Notes: a model not told the origin generated them from the letters alone. 40,464 nucleotides of DNA from Bacillota bacterium (GCA_021791495.1 JAJYWN010000031.1:1-40464); one strand, 5' to 3'; positions 16,457-25,952 are shown, counted from the stretch's first letter. Numbers and translations: made by a program.

Positions 16457-19018
16457 TCAACCCTGGTCACCAGGGCCGAACAACCTCGAATACTGGTCAA
16501 GGGTAATCAGGATATCCCGCGGCCGGCTGCCATCGGGCTTGCCGACGATGCCCCGCTCCTCCATCATGTCCATGAGGCGGGCGGCGCGGGTATAGCCGAT
16601 GCGCAGGCGGCGCTGGAGCATAGAGGTAGAGGCCTGCCCGGTCTCGATGATGGTCTTGACCGCGTCACGTAGGAGAGGGTCGTCGGCGGACTGGGTCTCG
16701 CCACCGCCGGTCGGCTCGTAGGCGAAGACGTCCGAGGCGTAGCTGGGCTCACCCTGGACGCGGGCGAAGTCCACCAGGGCCTCCACCTCTTCGTCGGAGA
16801 CGTAAGAGCCCTGGGCGCGAGTGGGCTTACCTTCACCCACCGGCCAATAGAGCATGTCCCCACGCCCCAGGAGCTTCTCCGCCCCGGCGATATCTAATAT
16901 GGTGCGCGAGTCGACCTGGGAAGCCACCTTGAACGCGATGCGTGACGGAATGTTAGCCTTTATGACGCCGGTGATGACGTCCACCGAAGGCCGCTGAGTG
17001 GCCACGATCAAGTGGATTCCGGCCGCGCGCGCCATCTGGGCCAGCCGCTGGATGGCATCCTCTACGTCGGCGCGGGCCACCAGCATCAGGTCGCCCAACT
17101 CGTCAATGACCACCACGATGAAAGGCAAGGGTTCGGCGGCACCGGGCCGCTCCCGGGCCCAGGCGTTGAAACGGCTGATGTCCTTGACCCCGGCGGAGGC
17201 GAAGGCCTCGTAGCGCTTGGTCATCTCGTTGACAACCCATTTCAGACTGCTGGCCGCCTTCTTGGGGTCGGTCACCACGGGCGCCACCAGATGGGGGATC
17301 TCGCTGTAGTTGGTGAACTCCACCACCTTGGGGTCGATCATCAGGAACTTGACTTCGTCGGGCCGCGCTTTGAAGAGGATGGAGCAAACGATGGAGTTGA
17401 TGCACACACTCTTGCCGGTGCCGGTGGAGCCGGCGATGAGCAGGTGGGTCATCTTTCGTAAGTCACCCACCAGCGGGCGGCCGGCGATGTCCTTTCCCAA
17501 GGCGACGGTGAGTCTGGATGTCCCGGTTTTGAACTCCGGAGTCTCCACCACGTCGCGCAGCGTCACCGGAGATATCTCGCGGTTCGGGACCTCGATTCCG
17601 ATAACCGCTTTCCCCGGGACGGGCGCCTCGATCCGCACGTACTGGGCGGCCAGCTTCAGCGCCAGGTCGTCTTCCAGGGCGGTGATCTTGGCCACCTTCA
17701 CGCCCGGTCCGGGCTCCAGTTCGAAACGGGTGACGGCCGGTCCGCGGCTGATGTTGACCACTTTCGCTTCCACATCGAAGCTGGCCAGGGTCTCCTCAAG
17801 TAGGGCCGCCTTGTCGGAGGCGTCCCGCTGCTCGCGCCGGGCCGGCTTGCTCGAAGTCCCGTTCTTCAGCAGGTTGATGGACGGCAGGCGATACATGAGC
17901 AGTGCCGGCATGGATAGCTGCTGGTATCTCTTGCTGGGGTCCTTCAGCCCGGTGGCCGTACCCGCCACGCTCCCGGCGCCGCCCGGCGCCCCCCCGGCCC
18001 CGCCTGTCGCGTCGGTGGAGCCCGTCGTTTCGGGCGTCCCGGTTGTTCGCCCCGGACTTGCGCCCTGAGCGCCGATCGCCCGGGCCGCGTCGACGGTGGG
18101 TAGCAGCTCCGCTCCGCCCCTGATCACCGTGAACCGCTGCGACTGAACCGGGGACTCCCCCGGTTTACCAGGGGCAAGACCAAGGGGTCCGGAGGTAGCC
18201 GAAACAGTCGGCTCATCCTCATCGTCATCGGGCGCGGCCGGCCCCGCCGCCGCCGGTTTGCCGTCGAAGGTCCAAAGCAACGCCGGGCCGCCCGCCGCTA
18301 GGCGAGTGGTAGGCACCGGGGCGGCGGTCTCCGCCCCTGGCGCCCCTGGCGCCCCTGGCCCCCCCTGCGCCACCGGACCGTGGGCCGCGCCGGCCCACCC
18401 GCCTTCCATGACCGCCGGTTCGGAGTTCTCAGCTTCCCCGGACCGGTCCACGCCAAGCAGGTCGGATAGTTCCTCCCACAGGTTCGCGGCCCCGCGGGCG
18501 AAGAGTTTCACGCCTTCGATCAGGAGCCGGACCAGGCCCCCGAAAGTCCATTCACCCATAAGCAGGAAGCCCACCAGACCGACGAGCCCCAGGACGAAAC
18601 GGCGGCCGACGATCCCGAAAAGCTTCACCAAGACGACGGCCACCATGGCGCCCACTATGCCGCCGCCCATGCCGCGCCGCCCGTACTCCATCTCCAGGCC
18701 CAGCGGATACCGGAGGTGCCACGCCGCCGCCAGGGTTACTATGACCAGCACCGCCCCGGCCAGGCGCGCCCGGGGAAGGTCCTCGCGCGTCCAGACTACC
18801 ACGACACAGCCCCAAACCAGTGCCAGGGCGGGAAGGAAGACGGCGATGGAGCCGGCCATCCAATGCAGGAGCCAGGCAATGCCGCGCCCCACCGGTCCCA
18901 TGGATTGGCTGAAGAGCGAAAGGAGTCCCAAGACCCCGAACCCGGCCAGGGCCAAACCTTTGATGTCGCGGCGGAAACCGCCGCCAGGCGTTTTCGTTGG
19001 CTCGGCCTGGGCTTTCAT
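16457..19018 (-). CDS. ftsK: FtsK/SpoIIIE DNA translocase
   Basis: A membrane-anchored ATP-driven DNA pump of about 853 residues, acting at the division or sporulation septum. Four to five transmembrane helices lie in the first 180 residues. A long Gly/Ala/Pro/Thr linker (about 215-370) follows. The motor domain has Walker A GSTGTGKSVCINS (about 529-540) and Walker B FIVVVIDELGDLM. The C-terminal winged-helix gamma domain (about 785-853: LQRRLRIGYTRAARLMDMMEERG) reads orientation signals on DNA. ATG at 19018 with GGAGG 11 nt upstream is preferred; the open frame extends to 19087. Its place downstream of tepA-ylzJ-uppP resembles spoIIIE/sftA in Bacillota. Which of FtsK and SpoIIIE it serves as cannot be told from sequence. 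Confidence 0.92.
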   Translation of the reverse strand: MKAQAEPTKTPGGGFRRDIKGLALAGFGVLGLLSLFSQSMGPVGRGIAWLLHWMAGSIAVFLPALALVWGCVVVVWTREDLPRARLAGAVLVIVTLAAAWHLRYPLGLEMEYGRRGMGGGIVGAMVAVVLVKLFGIVGRRFVLGLVGLVGFLLMGEWTFGGLVRLLIEGVKLFARGAANLWEELSDLLGVDRSGEAENSEPAVMEGGWAGAAHGPVAQGGPGAPGAPGAETAAPVPTTRLAAGGPALLWTFDGKPAAAGPAAPDDDEDEPTVSATSGPLGLAPGKPGESPVQSQRFTVIRGGAELLPTVDAARAIGAQGASPGRTTGTPETTGSTDATGGAGGAPGGAGSVAGTATGLKDPSKRYQQLSMPALLMYRLPSINLLKNGTSSKPARREQRDASDKAALLEETLASFDVEAKVVNISRGPAVTRFELEPGPGVKVAKITALEDDLALKLAAQYVRIEAPVPGKAVIGIEVPNREISPVTLRDVVETPEFKTGTSRLTVALGKDIAGRPLVGDLRKMTHLLIAGSTGTGKSVCINSIVCSILFKARPDEVKFLMIDPKVVEFTNYSEIPHLVAPVVTDPKKAASSLKWVVNEMTKRYEAFASAGVKDISRFNAWARERPGAAEPLPFIVVVIDELGDLMLVARADVEDAIQRLAQMARAAGIHLIVATQRPSVDVITGVIKANIPSRIAFKVASQVDSRTILDIAGAEKLLGRGDMLYWPVGEGKPTRAQGSYVSDEEVEALVDFARVQGEPSYASDVFAYEPTGGGETQSADDPLLRDAVKTIIETGQASTSMLQRRLRIGYTRAARLMDMMEERGIVGKPDGSRPRDILITLDQYSRLFGPGDQG

Positions 19019-19167
19019 CTGGGAGGGCACCTCCAGCCGAGGTACTTCTTTTCTCGCGGCACCAAATCCTGCCCGCCCCGGAGGCACCCACCGATCGCCC
19101 AGAAGCTTTTCCCCAGCTAAGCGACGGGTCTTTGCCTAGCGCGAATGTCCGGCGGGGAACTTTCGAA

Positions 19168-20040
19168 TCACCCCCGGACCGCGGAGAAGACCAACAGGAG
19201 GACGCCCACCACCCAGCAGTAAGGGATGAAAACTGCCAGCCGGCGGGCCCTGACGGTATTGAGGACGACTTGGATGGCGACCAGACCGGACAGGGCGGCC
19301 ACCACGGTGGCCACACCCAGCTGCGAATTGAACTGAACCGCACCGCCCAAGTGCAGGAGGTCCACGGCGGCCGCGCCCAGGATGGTGGGGACGGAGAGAA
19401 GGAACGAGAAGTCGGCCGCCGCCGCCGGGGCCAGCCCGGTCAGAAGTCCCGAGGAGATGGTGGTCCCAGAGCGCGACAGCCCCGGAAAAATGGCCAAGGC
19501 CTGGAAGAGACCAACGATGATGGCTTGCCACCAGCGGATCTGAAGCAAACCCACGCCCTCCTGGCCTCCGCCCGACCCGCCGAGGGCCCGACCGCTGCGA
19601 GTCACGCGGATCCGCCGCCGACTGCTCCCGGCCCGGGAACCGACCAGAAGGAAGAATCCCGTCAGAATCAACATTCCGCCCACCAGGGGCAGGGAAGAGA
19701 AGGCGGCTTCGAACACGTCGGCGAGGGTCAGGCCGGCGATGGCCGCGGGGATAGACCCCAAGATTAGCATCAAGATCAGCCGCCGGTTCAGCATCCGTTC
19801 CTGGTCTCGCCCCGGCAACAGGGACTGCAACATCCCCCATAAGCGCCGCCAGTAGACCAGCAGGACGGCCGCCAGAGTCCCCAAGTGAACAAAAACCGCC
19901 ACGGTGACCGGCGGCGCGGAAAGAGACACTATCTTCTCGGCGATGACCAGATGGCCCGAACTGCTAACAGGGATGAACTCCGTCAACCCCTGGACCAACC
20001 CGATGATGATCCCGTTGGTCAAGTTCAAAGGCAGACCCAC
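19168..20040 (-). CDS. uppP: Undecaprenyl-diphosphatase
   Basis: A 290-residue polytopic membrane enzyme that dephosphorylates undecaprenyl diphosphate to recycle the wall lipid carrier; over-expression of the family gives bacitracin resistance. The signature GLVQGLTEFIPVSSSGHL sits at residues 14-31 and the second motif PGLSRSGTTISSGL in the last third; about eight hydrophobic helices are visible. A basic insert (about 130-160, GSSRRRIRVTRSGRALGG) is longer than usual. The GTG at 20040 overlaps its own Shine-Dalgarno sequence (GGGAGG), so a TTG at 20028, eleven nt after it, may be the true start. It follows ylzJ by 21 bp. Confidence 0.92.
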   Translation of the reverse strand: MGLPLNLTNGIIIGLVQGLTEFIPVSSSGHLVIAEKIVSLSAPPVTVAVFVHLGTLAAVLLVYWRRLWGMLQSLLPGRDQERMLNRRLILMLILGSIPAAIAGLTLADVFEAAFSSLPLVGGMLILTGFFLLVGSRAGSSRRRIRVTRSGRALGGSGGGQEGVGLLQIRWWQAIIVGLFQALAIFPGLSRSGTTISSGLLTGLAPAAAADFSFLLSVPTILGAAAVDLLHLGGAVQFNSQLGVATVVAALSGLVAIQVVLNTVRARRLAVFIPYCWVVGVLLLVFSAVRG

Positions 20041-20061
20041 CTCCCGGTTGTGACACCGCCA

Positions 20062-20346
20062 TTATACCACTGGTGTCCCACCCCTAGAAGCGGGCCAGGC
20101 TGCGCCGGGCTGGTTTTCAGGGGCCAGATAGGCCAAGGGATTGGTGGAGTGCAACCGCACCAGCCGGGCCTGGGGAGTGCCAAGAGAGCTGACTTCGGCT
20201 AAAGACCCGTCGGGCAGGCGCACCACCGCCGTTCCGCCACCCAGGCCGGCGCCCGCTCCTCCCGAAAGGCCGCCCGGTCCCGCGGCACCGGTACCATCCG
20301 GGCCGCCGAAGATCAATTCCATGGGCATGACCGTGTAGAGAATCAA
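20062..20346 (-). CDS. ylzJ: YlzJ-like protein
   Basis: A small protein of 94 residues beginning [14 protein letters not shown], the hallmark of the YlzJ-like family found next to tepA in spore-forming Bacillota. A glycine-rich middle (about 18-40) and the ending [14 protein letters not shown] also fit. No function is known. The ATG overlaps the tepA stop as ATGA (20343-20346), so translation is probably coupled. Confidence 0.82.
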   Translation of the reverse strand: MILYTVMPMELIFGGPDGTGAAGPGGLSGGAGAGLGGGTAVVRLPDGSLAEVSSLGTPQARLVRLHSTNPLAYLAPENQPGAAWPASRGGTPVV

Positions 20347-21404
20347 TGGATACCACCGCCGCCTAGACCGTTATTCCCCGTGACGCCCCCGCTCTTCTGG
20401 CGCGGGCCACGGTCGGGAGGTACCCGCCCGCGGGGGGACCGATCGTGTCGCATGTGGCCTTCGTCCACCGGTTCATCGGGGTCGTCTTCCACCATGGGAG
20501 CCAGCGGCATATCTGGTGCGTCCGGAGTGACGGCCGGGAGTCTGGTGAGTTCGGCTTGAGGCACCAATCCTTCATCCAGCTTATCCCGCCCGTGCCGGAC
20601 CTTGCCACCCGTCTTCTTGCTCTCCGCGATCAGTTCATTCAGCTTGGCCACGGCCTCGTTCAGGCCGCCCACCGCATCGATGAGGCCCACGTTCACCGCG
20701 TCCTTACCCACCAAGACCGTGCCAATATCCCGTGCCAGTTCGCCGGTGCGGAACATCAGTTCGCGGTACTTCTCCTCCGTGATGCGGCTGTTGGCCACAA
20801 CGAAGTGGACCACGCGGTCCTGCATCTTATCCAGGTATTCATAGGTCTGGGGGACACCGATGACCAGTCCGGACAGGCGGATGGGGTGGATGGTCATGGT
20901 GGCTGTGGGGGCGATGAAGGAGTAATCGCAGGAAACCGCGATGGGTACACCGATGCTGTGTCCGCCGCCGAGGACCAGAGAGACCGAAGGCTTGGACAAG
21001 GAATTCAGCATCTCGGCCAGGGCCAGGCCGGCTTCTACGTCGCCGCCCACCGTGTTCAGGAGTACGATGACCCCTTCGATGTCGTTGGCCAACTCCAGCC
21101 CGACCACCTGGGGGATGACATGCTCGTACTTCGTGGTCTTGTTCTGTGGAGGCAGGATGAGGTGTCCTTCCACCTGACCGATGATCGTCAGCACATGGAT
21201 ATTGCTCTTGGGCGGCCGGATTTCGGGCGTGCCCAGTTCGGTGATGGCTTCCACTGTGCTGCTGCCTTTTCTCCGGCGCGGCTCCCGGGCCGGCTTTTCG
21301 CCTTCGTCGTCGGGCGCCAGGTAAGGAACGGGGCCGGGGAAAACGTGATACGGCATTCCAAAACCGGGTGTCCCATTACGCCCGCCATCGGTCTCGTCGG
21401 TCAA
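20343..21404 (-). CDS. tepA: TepA-like ClpP-family serine protease
   Basis: A 353-residue protein of the ClpP/crotonase fold, similar to Bacillus TepA, once called translocation-enhancing protein. The nucleophile is S150 in [11 protein letters not shown] and the likely catalytic base is H173 in MTIHPIR. An oxyanion-type segment [12 protein letters not shown] lies at 115-126. The N-terminal 60 residues are acidic and basic low-complexity sequence, and a C-terminal tail of about 80 residues ([17 protein letters not shown]...) is probably disordered. TTG at 21404 is used; the Shine-Dalgarno sequence is weak, and the ATG at 21356 is an alternative. It lies 134 bp after rnj and overlaps ylzJ by 4 bp. 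Confidence 0.87.
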   Translation of the reverse strand: MTDETDGGRNGTPGFGMPYHVFPGPVPYLAPDDEGEKPAREPRRRKGSSTVEAITELGTPEIRPPKSNIHVLTIIGQVEGHLILPPQNKTTKYEHVIPQVVGLELANDIEGVIVLLNTVGGDVEAGLALAEMLNSLSKPSVSLVLGGGHSIGVPIAVSCDYSFIAPTATMTIHPIRLSGLVIGVPQTYEYLDKMQDRVVHFVVANSRITEEKYRELMFRTGELARDIGTVLVGKDAVNVGLIDAVGGLNEAVAKLNELIAESKKTGGKVRHGRDKLDEGLVPQAELTRLPAVTPDAPDMPLAPMVEDDPDEPVDEGHMRHDRSPRGRVPPDRGPRQKSGGVTGNNGLGGGGIH

Positions 21405-21538
21405 GTCGCGTCACCGCCGGTTCTGCCCGCAAAGGGGCCATTAAGTAGTAGCCGGGCCAGCCTGACGGCGCGCCCGGCAGCACCCTGCAAGTTATTATGG
21501 GGTTGGCGGTGATGGGACTATACGGAAACTGGGCGCTT

Positions 21539-23344
21539 CTAGACTTCGAGTATCACCGGGACGATGATGGGGCGACGACCGGTCTTCTCGTAAAGATGCT
21601 TGGCCAGGACGTCGCGGACCTGGTTCTTCACGGCTCCCCAATCGGCGGCCACCCGTGCGCCCGCCTCGCCGGAACCTTCTTCACCCTCCGCGGCGCCACC
21701 CGAAGACGCGGAGGCGGATGAGGACACCGACGCCAGTGCGGGCACCTCGGCCCCCTCCAGGCATCTCTCCACGGTCTCCCGCGCCTTGGCGCGCGCCTCT
21801 TCCAGGAGCTCCTCCGAGCTGCGGACATAGACGAAGCCGCGCGAGATCACTTCCGGCCCGGAAACGATGTGACCATCCTCCTTGGCCACAGAGAGCACCA
21901 CCACCATAATCCCGTCCGCTCCAAGTTGCCGGCGGTCGCGCAGCACGATATTGCCCACGTCTCCCACTCCCAGGCCATCCACCATGACGGACCCGGCCGG
22001 GACGTGACGGTCCACGTAGGCCCGCACCTCGCCGTCCTGGTCATAGAACTCGACGGTGGCGCCGTTCTCGAGGACCAAGGCGTTCTCCGGCTGGACCCCC
22101 ACTCCCACGGCCAAGTCCCGGTGGTGCACCAGGTGGCGGTACTCACCGTGAATGGGGATGAAGAACCTCGGGCGGATCAGGCTGATCATCATCTTCAGTT
22201 CTTCCTGGCTGGCATGCCCCGACACGTGCACTCCAGTGGACTCCTGGTAGATGACCCGCGCTCCGCGCCGGAACAGATGGTTCACCGTGCGGCCGACCAG
22301 CTTCTCGTTCCCGGGGATGGCGCTGGCGGCGATGACCACCAGATCGTCGGGGATGATCTCCACGCGCTTGTGATCGTCGGTGGCGATACGCGTCAGGGCC
22401 GACAGGGGCTCGCCCTGGCTGCCGGTGGTAAGCAGCACACATTCGCTGGCCGGGTACTTGCCCAGTTCGTCCAGGCGGATACGGGTGTCGCCCGGCACAT
22501 TCAGGTATCCAAGGCCGGCCGCCACATCCACCACTCTCTCAATGCTGCGGCCCGTGACCGCCACTTTCTTCCCAAGGGCGGCGGCGGCGGTGAACACCTG
22601 TTGGATGCGATGGACGTTCGAGGCGAAGGTGGCCACCAGCACGCGGCCGGGGGCGTTGCGGAAGATGTCTTCCAAGACTTGGCCGACCACGCGCTCAGAG
22701 CGGGTGTACCCCGCTTCTTCAGCGTTAGTGCTGTCGGATAAGAGGGCCAGCACGCCGTGCTGCCCGGCCTCGGCCAGCCGCTGGAAATCGGTGACCTCGC
22801 CGTCCACCGGTGTATAGTCGAACTTGAAGTCCCCGGTGTGGACGATGGGGCCCTGGGGGGTCTCGATAATGATCCCGACCGCCCCTGGGATGCTGTGGTT
22901 CACGCGGAAGAACTCCACGGTAAGAGACCCGGCCGCCACCCGGTCGCCGGGGCGGATGGACCGTGACTCCTCCGGAAGGCTGAGACCGTGCTCTTTCAGC
23001 TTCTCTTCGATGAGCCCCATGGTGAGGCGCGTCCCATACACCGGGCAGCTCACACGCCCCAAGAGGTAGGGCAAGGCCCCGGTGTGGTCCTCGTGGCCGT
23101 GCGTGATGAAGATACCGCGCAGGAGGTCCTTGTTCTCCACGACATAGGAGAAGTCCGGGATGACGATGTCGATCCCCAGCATCTCCTCTTCCGGGAAGGT
23201 CAGGCCGGCGTCGACCACGATCATGTCGTCGCCCGAGCGTACCGCCAACATGTTCTTCCCAATCTCCCCCAAGCCTCCGAGGAAGGTCACCTGGACCTTG
23301 GAAGCGCCTCCCTGGGAGGCATCCTTCGCCGTTTGCGCCGTCAA
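21539..23344 (-). CDS. rnj: Ribonuclease J
   Basis: A 601-residue metallo-beta-lactamase/beta-CASP ribonuclease, with 5'-to-3' exonuclease and endonuclease activity in RNA turnover. The zinc motif HGHEDH is at H82-H87 and the beta-CASP end motif HVSGHASQEEL is intact. The C-terminal domain is interrupted by about 25 Ser/Ala/Gly/Glu residues (SSSASASSGGAAEGEEGSG, 545-570), which explains the extra length over the usual ~555. TTG start at 23344 with GAGAGGTG 7-8 nt upstream. The gene has its own promoter and a hairpin leader and sits between dapA and tepA, as ymfA/rnjB does in Bacillus. Confidence 0.95.
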   Translation of the reverse strand: MTAQTAKDASQGGASKVQVTFLGGLGEIGKNMLAVRSGDDMIVVDAGLTFPEEEMLGIDIVIPDFSYVVENKDLLRGIFITHGHEDHTGALPYLLGRVSCPVYGTRLTMGLIEEKLKEHGLSLPEESRSIRPGDRVAAGSLTVEFFRVNHSIPGAVGIIIETPQGPIVHTGDFKFDYTPVDGEVTDFQRLAEAGQHGVLALLSDSTNAEEAGYTRSERVVGQVLEDIFRNAPGRVLVATFASNVHRIQQVFTAAAALGKKVAVTGRSIERVVDVAAGLGYLNVPGDTRIRLDELGKYPASECVLLTTGSQGEPLSALTRIATDDHKRVEIIPDDLVVIAASAIPGNEKLVGRTVNHLFRRGARVIYQESTGVHVSGHASQEELKMMISLIRPRFFIPIHGEYRHLVHHRDLAVGVGVQPENALVLENGATVEFYDQDGEVRAYVDRHVPAGSVMVDGLGVGDVGNIVLRDRRQLGADGIMVVVLSVAKEDGHIVSGPEVISRGFVYVRSSEELLEEARAKARETVERCLEGAEVPALASVSSSASASSGGAAEGEEGSGEAGARVAADWGAVKNQVRDVLAKHLYEKTGRRPIIVPVILEV

Positions 23345-23361
23345 TAATCACACCTCTCAAA

Positions 23362-23390
23362 AGGAGCCCTGCCGCGCGGGCAGGGCTCCT
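23362..23390 (-). promoter_or_regulatory. Leader hairpin (terminator-like) of rnj
   Basis: A perfect 12-bp stem (AGGAGCCCTGCC pairing with GGCAGGGCTCCT) with a 5-nt loop, followed on the minus strand by TTTTGAG and then the rnj ribosome binding site. It lies downstream of a near-consensus promoter and only 17 bp before the start codon, so it belongs to the rnj 5' leader. It could attenuate transcription, block read-through from dapA, or protect or mark the mRNA 5' end. Confidence 0.75.
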
Positions 23391-23415
23391 CGGTCATATG
23401 CCATCGCTCTGCTAG

Positions 23416-23444
23416 ATTATACCTGCCGGAGGGCACGCTCACAA
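23416..23444 (-). promoter_or_regulatory. Sigma-A promoter of rnj
   Basis: On the minus strand TTGTGA (23439-23444) is followed after exactly 17 bp by TATAAT (23416-23421). Transcription should start near 23409, giving a leader of about 65 nt that contains the 12-bp hairpin. Confidence 0.82.
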
Positions 23445-23571
23445 GCCGGGGTGGAGATACTAGGTGAGCGCCGCAGAAGCGGTCTCTGAGGGTCAATGCC
23501 CTGTGTCAGAGCTTCTCAAAACATGAATGGTCGGAAAAGCGGATGTATAGGGCTGGGTGGCAGGAGAGGGG

Positions 23572-23660
23572 CATGGGGGCCGGGGTTCTGCAGCCGCCAG
23601 CGCGGCCAGGCTTCGCCTGGCGGAGCATTAGAGGCGGCGAAGAGCGCGGCCCCCACCATA
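23572..23660 (-). repeat. Palindromic element, inverted dispersed copy
   Basis: This is the same element as in the 5.9-6.3 kb array but in the opposite orientation. The conserved ends TTATGGTGGGGGCCG and CCCCGGCCCCCA are present, with the apical stem GCCAGGC-GAA-GCCTGGC, which carries the compensatory A-T pair also seen in array copy 4. It is the most diverged copy (CTCTAATG replaces CCGAACG, and it is one base longer there). It begins 8 bp after the dapA stop codon, between dapA and the rnj promoter. Confidence 0.87.
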
Positions 23661-23667
23661 ATGAACA

Positions 23668-24627
23668 TCAGCCCTGCACTGGAGCGCCGGACGAGCCGAC
23701 CGCCTCCGCGGCCACGAGGCCCGTACGCAAGCCGCCGGTACGCCCCACCGGGAAACCGACACCCACCTTCTCCATGGCCACACGCACCGTCTCTAGTTCC
23801 TTCCCGTTGGCCTCGATGAGCGGGAGCCGCAACCCGCCGCCGGGCAGCCCGGCCAGAGCCAGTGCGGCTTTCAGAGGGATGGGATTGCTCGTTACGAAGC
23901 ACGCCTTAAAGAAGGAGAAGAGTTCTCCGTGGATGCGGGCCGCCCCACGCACGTCCCCCGCTTCGTAGGCCAGGATCATTTCCTTGATCTGCTCGCCGAC
24001 TATGTGTGAGGCCACGCTGACGATACCGCGCCCTCCCACCGACATGATCGGCAGGGTCAGGCTATCGTCACCGCTGTAAACCGCCAGGTCAGGGCAACGC
24101 CGGCAGATCTCCGAAGCCTGGTCCAGGTTGCCGCTGGCCTCTTTAATGGCGACGATGTTCGGGATCTCGGCCAGCCGCGCCACGGTGTCCGGCAAGAGGT
24201 TGGCGCCCGTCCGCCCCGGTACGTTATAGACCATGACGGGCAGGTCCACGGCTTCCGCGATGGCCGCGAAGTGCCGATACATGGCCTCCTGGGGCGGCTT
24301 GTTGTAGTAAGGCACCACCGCCATCAGGCCGTCCACCCCGATCCGCGCCGCTTCGCGCGCCAGTTCGACGGAAGCCGCCGTGGAGTTCGTCCCGCAGCCG
24401 GCCACCACGCCGATGCCTTCCGGTACGGCGTCCCTGACTAGACGGAAGAGTTCCAACTTCTCCTCATGGGTGAGGGTCGGTGACTCGCCGGTGGTCCCGG
24501 CGACCACGATCGCATCGGTCCCCGTGGCCGCTAGGTGCCGGGCCAGAACGCCCACGCCCTCGCGGTCCAGGGACAAATCAGACCTGAACGGCGTAGCCAT
24601 AGCCGTTAGAAGCCGCCAGTTATTCAC
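23668..24627 (-). CDS. dapA: 4-hydroxy-tetrahydrodipicolinate synthase
   Basis: A 319-residue class I aldolase that condenses pyruvate with aspartate semialdehyde, the first committed step to diaminopimelate, lysine and dipicolinate. The Schiff-base lysine is K162 (IVAIKEASG), with Y134 and R139 in VYNVPGRTG, and the substrate motif GTTGESPTL is at 44-52. The C terminus runs about 25 residues past the usual end (GGLRTGLVAAEAVG...), reaching almost to the palindromic element. GTG start at 24627 with GGGAGGAG seven nt upstream. Last gene of the dapB-dpaA-dpaB-asd-dapG-dapA operon. Confidence 0.96.
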   Translation of the reverse strand: MNNWRLLTAMATPFRSDLSLDREGVGVLARHLAATGTDAIVVAGTTGESPTLTHEEKLELFRLVRDAVPEGIGVVAGCGTNSTAASVELAREAARIGVDGLMAVVPYYNKPPQEAMYRHFAAIAEAVDLPVMVYNVPGRTGANLLPDTVARLAEIPNIVAIKEASGNLDQASEICRRCPDLAVYSGDDSLTLPIMSVGGRGIVSVASHIVGEQIKEMILAYEAGDVRGAARIHGELFSFFKACFVTSNPIPLKAALALAGLPGGGLRLPLIEANGKELETVRVAMEKVGVGFPVGRTGGLRTGLVAAEAVGSSGAPVQG

Positions 24628-24645
24628 GTTTGATCTCCTCCCGAT

Positions 24646-25950
24646 CTAGTCTTTTCTCGGGCCGTCTTCGCCCGCCAGGCCGAACTGCTCGTGGAGGGCG
24701 CGGACCGCGCGCTCCAGCCCTTCCATGGGGATGAGGCACGAAATGGTCACATGGGAGTCAGAGGTCTGAAGGATGGGCACGCCGGCCCGCTTTAGGGCTT
24801 TGACCACGTTCGCCATGACGCCCGGGACGCCGCGCATCCCGCTTCCCACCACCGAAACTTTGGCGCAATTGTCGCGGGTTACGGGCGCGTAGCCGGCCTG
24901 CCCGATCGCCGCCCGCGCCTGGGGCAACTCTTCGGTTTTCACGATGAAGGACTTGACCCCGGGAGACACGTTAATGAGGTCCACGCTCACTCCGGCACGG
25001 GCCAGGAGGTCGAAGATCCGCAGTTCAGCCTCGCCGCCGTCATCTTCCCCCACTTCTACGCGAACCAGGGAAACCGCGGGAATGTGCGTTACCGCCGTCA
25101 CCGGCGGGCCCAGCCCCGTGGAGGTCCAGGGCTTCCCCGCCCCCGCCGAGCCGACGATGAGCGTCCCGGGCGAGTCGGAGAAAGTGGACCTTACACGGAT
25201 GGGCACCCCCTTGGACATGGCGATCTCCACCGCCGCCGGATGGATGACCTTGGCCCCGAGGTGGGCCATCTGGGCCACCTCGTCGTAGCCGACCACCGAC
25301 AGTGTCCGGGCGTCCGGCACCAGCCGGGGATCGGCCGTGAGAACGCCCTCCACATCGGTGAAGATCTCTATCAGTTCAGCATCCAAAGCGGCTCCCAGAG
25401 CGGCGGCGGTGGTGTCGCTCCCGCCCCGGCCCAGGGTCGTTATGTCACCTGAGTCGGTGCGCCCCTGGAACCCTGCCACCACCACGACCTTCCCTTCGCG
25501 AAGGTGCCGTAGGAGGTGGTCCGTGTCCATACGGACGATGTTCGCCTGCGTGAAGGCCAGATCGGTCACGATTCCGGCTTGGCCCCCCGTCATCGCCATG
25601 GCTTCCAGCCCGTGCTCCCGGAGCGTGTTCACCATGATTACGGCGGAGATGATCTCCCCGCAGGACATCAAGAGGTCCAGTTCACGCGGGGCGGTCTCGG
25701 CATGCACGCCCCTGGCCAGTGAAACCAGGGTATCGGTGGCGTACGGGTCGCCGCCGCGCCCCATGGCGGAGACCACCACCACCGGTGTAAGCCCCTGCTT
25801 GGCGGCCCCGGACACCAGGTCCGCCACGCGGGCACGGCGCTCCGCTGTGGAGACGGAGGTCCCCCCGAATTTCTGGACGATGATGCGCATCCGGCCGCCC
25901 ACGCCGCCCAGACCGCCGACGCTACCCAAGCCGACCGCCCTGTCTGGCAT
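24646..25950 (-). CDS. dapG: Aspartokinase (DapG type)
   Basis: Phosphorylates aspartate, the entry to the lysine/diaminopimelate branch. The kinase domain begins IIVQKFGGTSVST and includes GRGGSDTTAAALG and FTDVEGVLTADPR. Two ACT domains follow (about 270-414 from the inner start; MRGVPGVMANVVKALKRAGV), as in diaminopimelate-regulated DapG. Two starts are possible. ATG at 25950 lies two bases after the asd stop, with GGGGGA in the end of asd, and adds a Gly-rich 20-residue lead. ATG at 25890 gives the standard family N terminus but has a poor Shine-Dalgarno sequence. The first is listed. Confidence 0.94.
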   Translation of the reverse strand: MPDRAVGLGSVGGLGGVGGRMRIIVQKFGGTSVSTAERRARVADLVSGAAKQGLTPVVVVSAMGRGGDPYATDTLVSLARGVHAETAPRELDLLMSCGEIISAVIMVNTLREHGLEAMAMTGGQAGIVTDLAFTQANIVRMDTDHLLRHLREGKVVVVAGFQGRTDSGDITTLGRGGSDTTAAALGAALDAELIEIFTDVEGVLTADPRLVPDARTLSVVGYDEVAQMAHLGAKVIHPAAVEIAMSKGVPIRVRSTFSDSPGTLIVGSAGAGKPWTSTGLGPPVTAVTHIPAVSLVRVEVGEDDGGEAELRIFDLLARAGVSVDLINVSPGVKSFIVKTEELPQARAAIGQAGYAPVTRDNCAKVSVVGSGMRGVPGVMANVVKALKRAGVPILQTSDSHVTISCLIPMEGLERAVRALHEQFGLAGEDGPRKD

Positions 25951-25952
25951 TC

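Noticed and set aside
21451-21478. GCCGGGC...GCCCGGC hairpin between rnj and tepA as a terminator or extra copy of the element
   Set aside because: There is a 14-base gap between the arms, no T run, and none of the other conserved blocks of the element.
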